Assembly: GCA_019414665.1 (NCBI GenBank)
Contig: DXLO01000015.1
Span: 1-57,164 of the forward strand
Source of the DNA: Bacteroides sp.
GTDB lineage: Bacteria; Bacteroidota; Bacteroidia; Bacteroidales; Bacteroidaceae
Length of the DNA: 57,164 nucleotides
Reading direction: 5' to 3'
In this document: piece by piece, positions 44,520 through 55,700 of the stretch
Position numbering within the stretch: the first letter of the stretch is position 1
Layout of the letters: every line of letters starts with the position of its first letter
Notes under the pieces: model-generated
Told to the model about the DNA's origin: nothing
What the model saw: only the letters and a program-made list of their open reading frames with translations
Databases searched by the model: none
Position numbers and translations under genes: made by a program

Positions 44520-46160
44520 TCAATAACCGTAATTTTGCTTCCAGTTGGTGTTTGAATTCATCAAGCCGACAGATACAGGGAAGATTCTACGCCATTTCTC
44601 GGTCTTGGCTTCCGGATGATATTGATTTTTATATCCCCAGTCGTCTTCGAACTTTCCAAAACGGATTAGGTCATTGCGACGCCATGTTTCTGCGTAAAAT
44701 TCACGTGCACGTTCTTCAAGCAACTCGTCCAATGAAGGAGAATGCTCCAATAATGGAGCGTTACAGTAGCTGCGTATTTGGTTGAACAGGGATTGTGGCG
44801 TATCACCGTTCGTAGCTGTTGCTCCCCGTAGAATAGCTTCTGCTTTCATTAGCAGAATATCTGCATAACGGAAGATAGGTACATCATTGCTTTGATTCCG
44901 GTTATAGAGGTTATAATCGTCTGCTTGAATAGCCCATTTGATGCATCGGTATCCCTGGCACCATGCGTTCAAGTCATTTCCAAGATCCATTTGGTCATTC
45001 AAGATGGTGATATTCTTGGTGAGGACAACTTGTTGTCCGTTGTATATATAAGGTTCTGTTCCCATTGTATGTGTGCTGATGTCATAATAGTTGATCGCAC
45101 CTTTCATGATGATGTCATTGCGTTCATCTCCTTCCAGACAAAAACGGTCTGCTGCTTCAGGAGTGACGATGAAAACGCCTCCAGCATTTTTGGATAGTGT
45201 TATACCGAACAGTCCTTTGCCGTCCGCGCCGTCATTGTTGAATTTAGGCCAGAATTGAAAACGGGCGTAAGTATTGGCTCTGGTTGATGTTTCATTATTT
45301 TGGTATGGCATTGCATAGATGAAATCTTTGATCTGATAGCCGTTGTCCGGCATGAATTTCTTGCGATAACCATCACTGAGGTTGAAATGACCAGAGGCGA
45401 TGATATCATCGCAATATTTTATGACATCATTCAATTTGGAATTAGTCATGCTTGGATCATAAGTAGCTACATCATTACAGGTATAAACAGCCCAGTTTAT
45501 ATAGAGTTTGGCAAGGAGAGCCTCAGCCATCCATTTGGTTGGCTTGCCATAAGTGGAAGCATCAACATCTTCTTTTAAACCGCCGGAAGCCAAAGCACGA
45601 AGCAGGTCGCTCTCGATAAATTTTGTAATTTCGGAACGGGGAGAACGGTCGATAGCTTCAGAATCGCCGATCAAATGGTCTAATTTGGGAGTTGCTCCGA
45701 ATGTATCCATAAAAATAAAATGATAGAAAGCACGCATGGCAAGTGCCGGAGCAATCAAGGCTTCTTGTTCGGCATTGTTTTCATCCTCTCCACCCAGGTC
45801 AAAAATTGCTTGATTGCACTTTGTGATTGCAGCCGGAATATCACCGGCCCAGTCCACGTGTGCGTCTCCTGGAAGGCTGGCATGAAGAGAGGAATGGATA
45901 TAATTGCCGCCATCATACCAGTTACCACCAAATGTCACTGCCATGAATTCATCAGAGGACAGCAGGGCAGCTTCCATATAACGACGTCCTAATGCTCCGC
46001 CGAATCCATAATACAAACCTGCCATTTTCGCTTCTTTGGCAATTTCGGAATCCGGGTATTCTGTATAAGTGGATTTAAGATCCACATCTAGATCTGTGCA
46101 GGAGGAGAAGGTGAACAGACCACCTACTAGCCAGGTTATTAATTTTATGCTATTTTTCAT
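44520..46160 (-). CDS. SusD-family glycan-binding lipoprotein (PUL2)
   Basis: About 546 residues from ATG 46160 (MKNSIKLITW), lipobox FSSC (Cys21) then TDLDVD. SusD features: ALAMRAFYHFIFMDTFGATPKLD, FRYADILLMKAEAILRG, RAREFYAETWRRNDLIRFGKF. Binds the PUL2 glycan at the SusC pore. An ATG at 46172 is possible but lengthens the signal needlessly. Confidence 0.95.
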   Translation of the reverse strand: MKNSIKLITWLVGGLFTFSSCTDLDVDLKSTYTEYPDSEIAKEAKMAGLYYGFGGALGRRYMEAALLSSDEFMAVTFGGNWYDGGNYIHSSLHASLPGDAHVDWAGDIPAAITKCNQAIFDLGGEDENNAEQEALIAPALAMRAFYHFIFMDTFGATPKLDHLIGDSEAIDRSPRSEITKFIESDLLRALASGGLKEDVDASTYGKPTKWMAEALLAKLYINWAVYTCNDVATYDPSMTNSKLNDVIKYCDDIIASGHFNLSDGYRKKFMPDNGYQIKDFIYAMPYQNNETSTRANTYARFQFWPKFNNDGADGKGLFGITLSKNAGGVFIVTPEAADRFCLEGDERNDIIMKGAINYYDISTHTMGTEPYIYNGQQVVLTKNITILNDQMDLGNDLNAWCQGYRCIKWAIQADDYNLYNRNQSNDVPIFRYADILLMKAEAILRGATATNGDTPQSLFNQIRSYCNAPLLEHSPSLDELLEERAREFYAETWRRNDLIRFGKFEDDWGYKNQYHPEAKTEKWRRIFPVSVGLMNSNTNWKQNYGY

Positions 46161-46180
46161 ATCAGTTTTCAATTATATGG

Positions 46181-49100
46181 TTAGAAATTCATGTTTACAC
46201 CGATCATAAATGAACGGGTACGCGGATAGTAATTGGTGCGTCTGTCCATACCCGGTTCCAAGCCTCCAAGGTTGATTTCCGGATCACGACCGGAGTAACC
46301 GGTAATGGTGAATACATTATTACAAGTAGCGTATAGCTTGAGCGAGTTTATCCAGTTACCAATTTTGCCGAAAGTATATCCCAATGAAACCGAGGACAGA
46401 CGGAAATAACTACCGTTCTCTATCCAGCGATTGGATGGTGCTTGAGATTGTGTGTCTGTAGCACGGTGTTCGGTAGCTACGCTTTTTAATACATTGCGGC
46501 CTTCTTTCACAAAAGAAACATTAGAGTATTGTTCTGCAGTGGCGTTGTAGATATCTTGTCCAAAAACACCAGTAAAGAATAAATCGAGATTCCAGTTCTT
46601 GTATTGGAAGTTATTGCTCCAGCCTAAATTTAAATCAGGTTGTGCACAGCCGGTAATAGTACGGTCTCTATCAGTTTCAGGATCTGTGGTCGTTTCGCCT
46701 GTACGCTCACCCGTTTCAGGATCGTGTACATAAAAGATGGATACTCCTTGGTTATTGTAGCCGGCCCATTCGTAGGTGTAGAAGGTGCCGATAGGATGTC
46801 CTTCCATGATGCGCTGTACGTCTGCATTTGAAGAATAACCTGCGATTTCAGGATCGGCTGCACGGATATAATCTACGGAATATTCACTGTTGGATATACT
46901 TTCTACGTTATTTTTATTATGAGATAAGTTCAAACTGGTTTGCCAAGAGAAATTTTTTGTTTGTATAGGAGTGGCATTAATGGTAAATTCAATACCTTTA
47001 TTGCTGATATCTCCCACATTGGCCGGCATGGTTCCGAAAGGATAGCGGTTTGTGGAAACCTCGTAAGTGTATATCAGGTCGCTGGTACGCTTGTCATAGT
47101 ATTCGATGGTTCCTCCTAATCTGCCTCCAAAGAAGCTGAAGTCCAGCCCGATGTTCAACATGGCTGTACGTTCCCATTTTAGGTCTGGATTGGCATTTGA
47201 GGCGGCTGCCAGGGTATGGTAACTATTCTGTGTGCCATTGGCGTTTGTATAGTTGAACCAACCTGAAGTACTGTAAGTCTGGATAGCCGAATAAGCTCCG
47301 AATCCGAGTGAGTTACCACTAACACCATAACCAACACGGAACTTCAAGTCATCGAAAACATTTAAATCTTTGATGAACTTTTCTTCGCTCATACGCCATG
47401 CCAACGATGCAGATGGAAAAGTTCCCCAACGGTTGTTCTTTCCAAAAGCAGAGGAGCCGTCACGTCGAATTGTTGCTTGAAGCAGGTATTTGCTGTTGAA
47501 GGAGTAGTTGATACGTCCATAAAATGAGATCATACGTAAAGTTTCCAAATGACCGTTATTATTGCTGGTGATACCGCCATTCTGCCAATCCATTTTATTG
47601 GCAAGGTTCAGATTATAAAAGGTGGTGTTATCATTGTAAAAGTCGTAGACATCCAGACCGAAACTGTCATTGTCATCATTCTGTTCCCATGAATAACCGG
47701 CCATCAGGCCCAGTTTGTGGATATTGGCGAATGTATGATCATAGTTTATGTATGTTTCAAGAATTTTTTTCTTGTTTTCTGTTGCAATACGTTTAGCTTC
47801 GCCATTTCGGGTGTTATATTGGGATTTGCTGGTATGGTATTCGTTCCATATATATTGTTCGTCTTGATAGGAAAGACTTAAGTTCCATTTCAAGTCCTTA
47901 GTGATATCTAAAGTACCTTTGGCTGTTCCTTGAAGGAGTTTCTTGTTATTTTCAAAAGTATCTTCATTGATCATGGATACAGGATTGAAGTTTTGGGAGA
48001 TAGTTTTGTCGCTATACCAAGAGCCGTCTGCATTGGTGACAGGAACTAGTGGAGAATAATAATTCATGGCATCGAATACGGATTGGCCATCTTTGGCGGA
48101 ATCAACGGTGGTACCTTTTGATTGTGCGGCATTCACATTAAAGGCTAAGGTGAGCCGATCATTCAGTGCTTTGGTTTGCAAGAATGCGCGGCCGCCGAAA
48201 CGCTCGAAATCTGTACCACGTACGATACCTTGTTTGTTTTGATAACTCATGCTGGCACTGTATTGAGTCTTTTCTGAACCGCCATTGATAGAAACGTTGT
48301 GGTTATGACTGATTGCTGTGCGCAGTACTTCATCGTTCCAATTGGTGTTTGCTCCTTTGTCATTCGGAAGAGTGATGTTATTTTCCTTGGCATAGGTGCG
48401 GAGTTCGTCGGCAGTCATCATATCTAAACGCTTGGCAATGTTGTCAAATGCAAGATATGCGCTGTAGTTTACAGAAGTGTGCTCACTTTTACTACCTTTT
48501 TTGGTGGTAATCAAGATTACACCGTTAGCAGCCTTGGAGCCATAAATAGCCGTTGCAGAAGCGTCACGAAGTACGTCAATGCTTTCAATATCTTCGGGAG
48601 CAATCAGACTTAATGACATACCGGGAATACCGTCAATAACATAATAAGGTTCCATTGCCGCACCGGTACGCAGAGAAGAAGCCCCACGTAAAGAGATAGA
48701 AGCTGTACCAGAAGTCGGGTCGCTGCTTTGTACTACCGTCAAACCAGGGACTTTACCTTGCAACAACTGTCCAGGGTCAGAATAAACTCCTACATTCAGT
48801 TTGTCTGCTTTCACAGTGGTAATGGAGCTGGTTACATCCTTACGACTCATACTGCCATAACCTACTACCACAACTTCATCTAATGTTTTAGAATCTTCTT
48901 CCATAATAATCTTCAAAGAAGATCCTTTTACTGTAATTTCCTGGGTAGTGTAACCCACGTAAGAGAATACGAGTGTCTTTCCTTGTGCTACATTCAATGT
49001 AAACTGTCCGTTAAAGTCAGTGATAACACCGTTGGTAGTACCTTTTTCGACTACATTCACTCCGATAAGGGGTTCTCCGGTCTTGTCTGTGACAATACCG

Positions 49101-49204
49101 TTAACTTGATTTTGAGCAAATGCCAGTGTACTGTTTAATAGGAGTAATGCAAAGACTACTATCTGTGCAAATGTCCTTTGGGTTAGAGATTGTACGTTTA
49201 GCAT
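46181..49204 (-). CDS. SusC-family TonB-dependent transporter (PUL2)
   Basis: 1007 residues: N-terminal signal (ending AFAQ), carboxypeptidase D-like domain (NGIVTDKTGEPLIGVNVVEK), TonB region (LDEVVVVGYGSMSRKDVTS), SusC plug (YVIDGIPGMSLSLIAPEDIE, IDVLRDASATAIYGSKA) and barrel ending in GVNMNF. Imports products of the surface enzymes of PUL2 with the SusD encoded next. Confidence 0.96.
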   Translation of the reverse strand: MLNVQSLTQRTFAQIVVFALLLLNSTLAFAQNQVNGIVTDKTGEPLIGVNVVEKGTTNGVITDFNGQFTLNVAQGKTLVFSYVGYTTQEITVKGSSLKIIMEEDSKTLDEVVVVGYGSMSRKDVTSSITTVKADKLNVGVYSDPGQLLQGKVPGLTVVQSSDPTSGTASISLRGASSLRTGAAMEPYYVIDGIPGMSLSLIAPEDIESIDVLRDASATAIYGSKAANGVILITTKKGSKSEHTSVNYSAYLAFDNIAKRLDMMTADELRTYAKENNITLPNDKGANTNWNDEVLRTAISHNHNVSINGGSEKTQYSASMSYQNKQGIVRGTDFERFGGRAFLQTKALNDRLTLAFNVNAAQSKGTTVDSAKDGQSVFDAMNYYSPLVPVTNADGSWYSDKTISQNFNPVSMINEDTFENNKKLLQGTAKGTLDITKDLKWNLSLSYQDEQYIWNEYHTSKSQYNTRNGEAKRIATENKKKILETYINYDHTFANIHKLGLMAGYSWEQNDDNDSFGLDVYDFYNDNTTFYNLNLANKMDWQNGGITSNNNGHLETLRMISFYGRINYSFNSKYLLQATIRRDGSSAFGKNNRWGTFPSASLAWRMSEEKFIKDLNVFDDLKFRVGYGVSGNSLGFGAYSAIQTYSTSGWFNYTNANGTQNSYHTLAAASNANPDLKWERTAMLNIGLDFSFFGGRLGGTIEYYDKRTSDLIYTYEVSTNRYPFGTMPANVGDISNKGIEFTINATPIQTKNFSWQTSLNLSHNKNNVESISNSEYSVDYIRAADPEIAGYSSNADVQRIMEGHPIGTFYTYEWAGYNNQGVSIFYVHDPETGERTGETTTDPETDRDRTITGCAQPDLNLGWSNNFQYKNWNLDLFFTGVFGQDIYNATAEQYSNVSFVKEGRNVLKSVATEHRATDTQSQAPSNRWIENGSYFRLSSVSLGYTFGKIGNWINSLKLYATCNNVFTITGYSGRDPEINLGGLEPGMDRRTNYYPRTRSFMIGVNMNF

Positions 49205-49279
49205 AGAATTTAATTTTGGTTTTGATTAATATGTTCTTGTTTAATACTGCATAGTTCTCTATATATTATGAATTGGTTG

Positions 49280-50398
49280 TTACAGTTTGATGTATATTTT
49301 CTTAAGATATAGCGGATAACCGATACACCCCAAAAACAGAGTGAAAACGAGGGCGTAGACAGCTGAGGCAAGGTAGGCGTCGGTTATTCCTGAATGAATG
49401 GCTGCATAGGCTGCCGCCTTCCATCCGGTACTTCCCATCATAATGGCAAGTACTTCGCTCAGTACATAGAGGAATAGGGGGTTGACGCCGAAGATGATGA
49501 AGAAGCGGCACCATTTTTGTTTATTCCTTATGTCTATATAATACATTAATGTGGCAAGTGACATGGAAGCCGCTCCGCAGGTCACCAGAACAAAAGTAGG
49601 AGACCATATTCTTTTATTTAAAGGCAGCGCATCTGCCAACAAATAGCCGATACTCATCAGAATGAATCCGGTCAAGAACAAACGGAGCACTTTGTTTTCT
49701 GTCTGATGGCTTTGTATTATCCATTTTCCACATGAAAAACCGATACAAGTGTGGGCGATAGCAGAGAGAGTGCTTACAAATCCTTCCGGATCAATCGGGC
49801 TCTTCTGATAGAGATGTGCTTCGCCGAAAAGTTGCCTGTCAATGATGGATAAAATATTGCTTTCATCGCAGGTATAACCGTTCCCCATGCATAATATGAC
49901 AGTGTAGCTTACCAGTAAGATAAAGGTTAATGTGGGGATGAACTTATGATTCATAAATAGGGCTGTAAAAGAAATAACACAGTAACATAAAGCAATGCGT
50001 TGTAGTACCCCGGGGATGCGCAGATGGACAAAAGGCAGGAAGTCACCTTCACATACATGGTCAAACCAACCGATTGCCCATCCGATGCATAGAATAAGAA
50101 ATGTGCGTTTCAATATCTTGGTTACCACTTGTAGGGAAACGTTGAAATTGAATTTGTTCAATGAAATATATGTTGAAATACCCATGATGAACAGAAAGAA
50201 AGGAAAAACCAAGTCACAAGGTGTCAGTCCGTTCCATGCAGAATGTTGTAAAGGTGCATACGACACTTTGCCTCCTGCATTGTTGACCAGAATCATTCCT
50301 GCTACAGTGATGCCCCTGAGTGCATCGAGTGACAAAAGCCTCTTTTTAATGGGCAGTGCCTGCTGTGCGGTTTCTGTATCGAGTTCTTTCTTTTTCAT
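49280..50398 (-). CDS. DUF5009/HGSNAT-like acyltransferase
   Basis: 372-residue inner-membrane protein with about ten hydrophobic helices. The opening RLLSLDALRGITVAGMILVN and the following HSAWNGLTPCDLVFPFFLF are the signature of the family that includes heparan-alpha-glucosaminide N-acetyltransferase (HGSNAT), which moves acetyl from cytoplasmic acetyl-CoA across the membrane onto terminal alpha-glucosamine. The His in HSAWNG is the likely acyl carrier (by analogy). It lies 7 bp from the GH89 gene, whose enzyme removes alpha-GlcNAc, so the two would form a two-step route for alpha-glucosamine in the periplasm. The family link is clear, the substrate inferred. Confidence 0.85.
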   Translation of the reverse strand: MKKKELDTETAQQALPIKKRLLSLDALRGITVAGMILVNNAGGKVSYAPLQHSAWNGLTPCDLVFPFFLFIMGISTYISLNKFNFNVSLQVVTKILKRTFLILCIGWAIGWFDHVCEGDFLPFVHLRIPGVLQRIALCYCVISFTALFMNHKFIPTLTFILLVSYTVILCMGNGYTCDESNILSIIDRQLFGEAHLYQKSPIDPEGFVSTLSAIAHTCIGFSCGKWIIQSHQTENKVLRLFLTGFILMSIGYLLADALPLNKRIWSPTFVLVTCGAASMSLATLMYYIDIRNKQKWCRFFIIFGVNPLFLYVLSEVLAIMMGSTGWKAAAYAAIHSGITDAYLASAVYALVFTLFLGCIGYPLYLKKIYIKL

Positions 50399-50405
50399 CT
50401 TACAA

Positions 50406-52658
50406 TCAATTGTTTATCAATGTTATAGCCTCTTTTGCTACTTCTATACAATCACCTTCGGCAGATGCCGCATAGGTGTTCTTTGCCAGTGTCCATGGTT
50501 CTTCCAGGGCATACCAATCTATGGTCATGGCTGGATTATCGGCAGTGGGGGTTGATGAATTACCTACTGGCAGTACAGGAAGTTTGCCATCCAGTTGGTC
50601 TTGCAGTACTTGCCAGTATTTTTCCCAACGTTTATAATAAAAGTCGCGCAGTAGTCCGTTCCATTCTTTATGGGCATAATCTCGTAACTTGCCGATGTCG
50701 GCGCAGTAACGGTTTCCCCATGTGGTGATTTGTACGCGGGCATTCCATTCGTAGAGGTCTTTCTCTTCAGATGTACTTCCTAGATTGCGCGCTTGTTGAA
50801 TCCAGTTCCCTACTTTGAATTCTTTGCGTGTGCCCAACAGTTTGTCTTGCATTATCAGTAGTTCCAAGAACTGTCGGGTATGTGTGGCATAACTTTTTTT
50901 ATCGAAGCTTTTAAAGTCGGCAACAGCGTAATTGTACACTATTCGGGCACGGTCGGCAATGGCTTGTCGGGTGATATCAACTAGATCATATTCAAAGTTG
51001 TTGTTACCGCGATATTTGTGTGCTACGCTCACCATCAATCGTGCGGCTTCTGCTGTGGTAGTGGGGTCGTAATAGTTGCACATTTTGCTCCAGCTGGATG
51101 CTTGGAAATTATTCAGTGATGGGCGCCCGCAAAAGATACTTTCGTGAGGACCTTGTTGGTTGTTGCCTGCCGGACAGTTGTAGATACCGTTTGCCAGGAT
51201 CTGCCAAGCTTGCCAGATAGATTCATCGTCTGTGCCATAGCGTGCGCGGATGTATTGTTTTATCCATTCTTCTTTGGTAAACTTTTCTGCACGCCAAGGT
51301 AGTTCGCACATCAGTTCGAACATAACGGGATTATTTTCAATGCCTTCCATTGTCAGACCGATGCCTTTTAGCTGAGCGGCCAGTGGGTTGTCTTTGGTCA
51401 GGTAAAAATTATGAAGAAGTTGGTCCATCCTTCCATGCAAACCCACGTTCCCACCGAAATTTTCCAACAGGCAGAACAACCAGTTGTGTTCTTCGTATCC
51501 TTTGTCTCGTTTCCATATAGAGGGAATGCCCCACATGGGACGACATTCGCTAAATAAATCAAGGATGAGCAGATCGCCGGGATTCAGCGCTTTCATCATT
51601 TCCGGGCGTGGATTTTCTGTCCATCCCTGCACCACCCACACAGCTTTTGGATTAGCCTTTTTCATTGCATCCATAATAGCCTTGCCGGCTTTGCCGAAGT
51701 CTAGTCTGGCAGGCAAGCTTTTGGCTTCATGAAAAGGATCGATGGAGTAGTAGTCACTTGTTCCATACAGCTTTTCGGTTTCTTCGTAAAAAAGGCTGGC
51801 AATCTGGGTAAACTTGGGATCGTCGGGCAGTAAGATTCCCGGTCGGTCAAATCCGTTCCATTTGTTGAGAGTGCTTTGGGCGGATTCCGAGGAAGTGTTG
51901 CTTAATGTTTTCTCTTCTTTTCCACCATCAATACGTTTTCCCAAATCCAGTTTGGAGGGGATCATACCCGAGTAACCGGGCAGTACGGGGTGCATTCCCC
52001 ATTCTTTCATTCGTTTCAATATTTTTTTCTGCAAGTCTTCTTGCTGTTTATACCAACTATCGGGGTTAGGGCCTCCCCAGCCTTCCAAATTGTTCATTTC
52101 CCACCAGGCAAGGAATGCTGGTCCGGCAATAAAATCATTGATTTGCTGTTTGGAAAATCCTAAGCGGAGTAATAGGTTACGCCACACACATTCATGTCCT
52201 ACGGCAGCAAGTGGCAGGTTGATGCCATGCAGTGCCATCCAGTCCAGTTCCTCTTCCCAACGTTTCCAATCCCAAAATGCCATGGAGTAGGAGTAGGTGC
52301 AGTAATTGAAATCGTAACGCAGGGCCAGATTTGTTTCGTGGCGTTCTTTACGGAAGACGGGAGGAAGAACATTGGGTAGTGAGGCATGCATACTGTTCCA
52401 TGACAGGTGGATTCCGGCATGATACTTTAAGTACCAGTTGATTCCGGTTGCTATATTAATATAGGTATTGCCTCGTATCACTACCTTGTCGCCTTTTTGG
52501 TCCAACTCGAAAAAGTCATTTGGGCTTTTGTGTAGTTCGACTACGAACTTGTCCGATGCTCCCTTGTCTATCCTTTCCAGCATTCCCTTGATGGGGTTTG
52601 CCAGTATACCGGAGGGGAGTAATATCAGCCAGCTCAATAATAAGAATGTGTTTTTCAT
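50406..52658 (-). CDS. GH89 alpha-N-acetylglucosaminidase
   Basis: About 750 residues from ATG 52658 (MKNTFLLLSWLILLPSGILA, cleavable signal); ATG 52670 would add four residues. GH89 (NAGLU) layout: small N-terminal domain, barrel with LRYDFNYCTYSYSMAFWDWKRWEEELDWMALHGIN, and helical C-terminus. Both catalytic Glu motifs are present, YSIDPFHE and LFSECRPMW. The enzyme releases terminal alpha-linked GlcNAc; human NAGLU acts on heparan sulphate, and bacterial forms act on alpha-GlcNAc-capped mucin. First gene of the PUL2 operon. Confidence 0.93.
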   Translation of the reverse strand: MKNTFLLLSWLILLPSGILANPIKGMLERIDKGASDKFVVELHKSPNDFFELDQKGDKVVIRGNTYINIATGINWYLKYHAGIHLSWNSMHASLPNVLPPVFRKERHETNLALRYDFNYCTYSYSMAFWDWKRWEEELDWMALHGINLPLAAVGHECVWRNLLLRLGFSKQQINDFIAGPAFLAWWEMNNLEGWGGPNPDSWYKQQEDLQKKILKRMKEWGMHPVLPGYSGMIPSKLDLGKRIDGGKEEKTLSNTSSESAQSTLNKWNGFDRPGILLPDDPKFTQIASLFYEETEKLYGTSDYYSIDPFHEAKSLPARLDFGKAGKAIMDAMKKANPKAVWVVQGWTENPRPEMMKALNPGDLLILDLFSECRPMWGIPSIWKRDKGYEEHNWLFCLLENFGGNVGLHGRMDQLLHNFYLTKDNPLAAQLKGIGLTMEGIENNPVMFELMCELPWRAEKFTKEEWIKQYIRARYGTDDESIWQAWQILANGIYNCPAGNNQQGPHESIFCGRPSLNNFQASSWSKMCNYYDPTTTAEAARLMVSVAHKYRGNNNFEYDLVDITRQAIADRARIVYNYAVADFKSFDKKSYATHTRQFLELLIMQDKLLGTRKEFKVGNWIQQARNLGSTSEEKDLYEWNARVQITTWGNRYCADIGKLRDYAHKEWNGLLRDFYYKRWEKYWQVLQDQLDGKLPVLPVGNSSTPTADNPAMTIDWYALEEPWTLAKNTYAASAEGDCIEVAKEAITLINN

Positions 52659-52682
52659 ATACATTTGCATTTCTGTTTTTTA

Positions 52683-52690
52683 CAAATGTA
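52683..52690 (-). promoter_or_regulatory. -7 box of the PUL2 operon
   Basis: TACATTTG on the minus strand (top CAAATGTA), 25 bp before the GH89 start, in the 94-bp gap after the HTCS gene. No -33 box is clear, consistent with activation by the HTCS. Confidence 0.6.
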
Positions 52691-52752
52691 AGGGAAACAA
52701 AGCTTTTTATAGGAGAATATGGTGCACAAATGGAGTAAAATAGTAAAGTGAA

Positions 52753-55700
52753 CTATTTTTTTCCAAAATATTCGCTTGGAAGTACTCCAAACAGTTCTTT
52801 GAAGCATTTTGTGAAATATTTAGGGTCGTTAAAACCTACGGCATATGCGATTTCTGCAACAGAAATGTCACATTCTACTTTGGTTAAAGTGTCTTTTGCC
52901 ACATTTAATCGGTAGTTTCTCATGAATTGACCAATGGACTGCCCTGTCAAAGATTGCAATTTCTGATTGACTAAGGTTTTGCTGTATCCCATATCGCGGA
53001 TAAAGCGCTCTAAGTTATAATCCGAGTCGGCATAATGTTCTTTCATTAAATTGATTGCCGATGTCATAAATGTGTTGTCTTTGGAACTAGCGTTTATATT
53101 CAATGTTTCACAATTCATACTAGTGGAGAACATGGATTTGTATTTCTGGCGTAAGGCAAGTATATTTCGGATACGTAATCTTAGAATAACCTCATCAAAT
53201 GGTTTGCACAGATATTCATCTACTCCTATTTCATAGCTGATTCTTTCTTGGGCTTCAGACCGGAGGGCAGTGAGCATGAGAAAGGGGATGTGGGAAGTAG
53301 CCAGATTAGCTTTTACCCGGCGGGATAATTCATTCCCGTCCATGACGGGCATCATCAGGTCGCTGACAATCAAATCAATCGTTTCTCTTTGAATCAAGTA
53401 AAGAGCTTCTGCACCGTTCTGTGCTTCTTTTAATTGATAATTGTTTTTGAGAATGGAACAAATATAAGTACGCATATCTGCATTATCTTCAACAATGAGG
53501 ATGGTTTCCTTTTTCTCGTTTCCATTGGCAGGAATGGAAAGTGGATGTTCATTCTGCTCATATTTTTCTTTTTCTGATTTGGCTTGGGGGATACCTTTTT
53601 CCAAAGGTAATAGTATTCTGAAGAAAGCTCCTTGCTTGGGATTGTTTCCTGCATAGATGTTGCCTCCGTGCAGAGAAATGATTTTCTTACATAAGAATAG
53701 TCCGATTCCTGTGCTGCTTTGTCCATAAACGGGATATTTGATGCTCTTTTTGGATTGGTAGAAGCGTTCGAAAATACGTTCTATATCTTCGGGTACGATA
53801 CCATTACCTGTATCTTTTATATCTATGAACAGCCAGGTATGGTTGTCTTTGTCGGTAAGGGAAGCCACATACAAACTTATTTTTCCATAATCGGGAGTGA
53901 ATTTAACAGCATTGGATATCAGATTAATAATGGCTTTGCGCATATATTCAACATCAAATATCCAAAACGGGGTACAGAGCCGGAAGTAGGTGATGATGTT
54001 TATGTTCCGTTCATGGGCAAATACTTCGAAAGGCATTAATATATTTTGTATAAGGCGGATAAAGTTTTCGTTTGTCTTATTTAATACAACTTTGTCTGCA
54101 TCTAACTTTCTGAAGTCCATTAATTCATTGACTAGTGATAGCAGATAATTGGAATTCCGTTCAGCTATTTGTAGCTGTTTCTTTACTTCCGGCTCATGGC
54201 TTTCGTCAAGGGCGCGTTGGATGGGACCGTTGATTAAAGTGACTGGTGTCCGGAATTCATGAGTGATATTGGTGAAGAAAGCAATTTTTTCTTCCGTTAC
54301 CTCCTCGACGTGTCGTGCCATTATTTCTAGTTGTTTATTTTGTAACTCTAGCTCATGGGTGCGTTGGGCTACTTCTTTTTCCAGTTGTTTTTTCTGTTGA
54401 CGGTACAGACTTATTTTCCATTGATAAAAATAATAGCTGCCTACGGTGATCAGAATGGCAAGCAATAAATAGAACCACCAGGATTTATAGAAATAAGGAG
54501 TGATGGTTACTTTGACTTCCGTTATTTTATCGGACCAATGTCCTTTCTCGTCTGTGGCACGGACTTGGAACACATATTTTCCGGAGGGAACGAAATTGTA
54601 TCTAGCAGTATGTTCGCCAGGAAGGGTTTCTGTCCATTCATTCTCATAATTTTTCAAGCGGTAGGCATATTTCACTCGGTTACAGTTTCCATAGTTTAAG
54701 GTGGAAAACTCGATGGAAAAACCATGATCTTTTTCGTGCAGACGGATGGTATGTAAATTTGTTACCGCGCAGGGAGTTTTTCCGTCTGCTGGAGGATAGA
54801 CCATGGTACCGGCGACACTGATTGAGGTCAGTTTGACTTTGGCATCCTGCTTTTTTGTCTTGGCTATATCGGGGGTGAAAGCGACTAATCCGTTTATAGT
54901 ACCGAAATATAACAGGTTATTTTGGGGAGAATAATAAGATGCGTTCCAATAAAACTGATTATTGGGCAGTCCGTCTTCTTTTGTATAATTGGTGAAAGTC
55001 ATGGTTTGTGTATCCAGTTGGGCGATGCCGTGGTTGGTGGACATCCACAGATGTCCCGTTTTATCTTCCACAATACCTATAATGGTATTATTGGGTAACC
55101 CGTCCTTGCGGGTGTAGTTATGAAATGTGAACTGTGTTCCGTTTTCTTCCGCTAGTTGATATAGTCCGTTCCCATTTGCCCCCAGCCAGATGGTACCATT
55201 ATGATCTTCTATGATACAGTTTATTTTTTCTAATTGCAATGAAGTGGGTTCCGTCAGTTTATGTTTTAAATAGGTATAGCTGAATTGTGCGGAGGAAATG
55301 GAGAACGAGTGTAAATCCATAATGAAAACTCCTTCAGATGTTCCCATCCAAAGGCGTTTCTTGCGGTCGATAATGATGGATCCTACCGCATCGAATTCAT
55401 TGTCGGAACGGTCAAACAAGACCCGGGTGAAACGCTTGGTCTTTTTATGGTAGAAATGAAGCCCTCTGGTAGTACCAAACCATAAACCATTGTTCATGGT
55501 GTCTTCACAGGCGCTGCTCAGGAAATCTCCTTCCAGTCCTATGGAGTCTTCCCGGATATGGCGTTGGAAAGTTTGGTTATGGGGGATGTTCAGATTTAGT
55601 TCATTGATTCCGACTCCCCAAGTATATGCCCATAAATGATTTTCGGAATCAATGAGAATGCCACGGATAGAGTTGTTACTGATGGAAGTGGGATTGTTCT

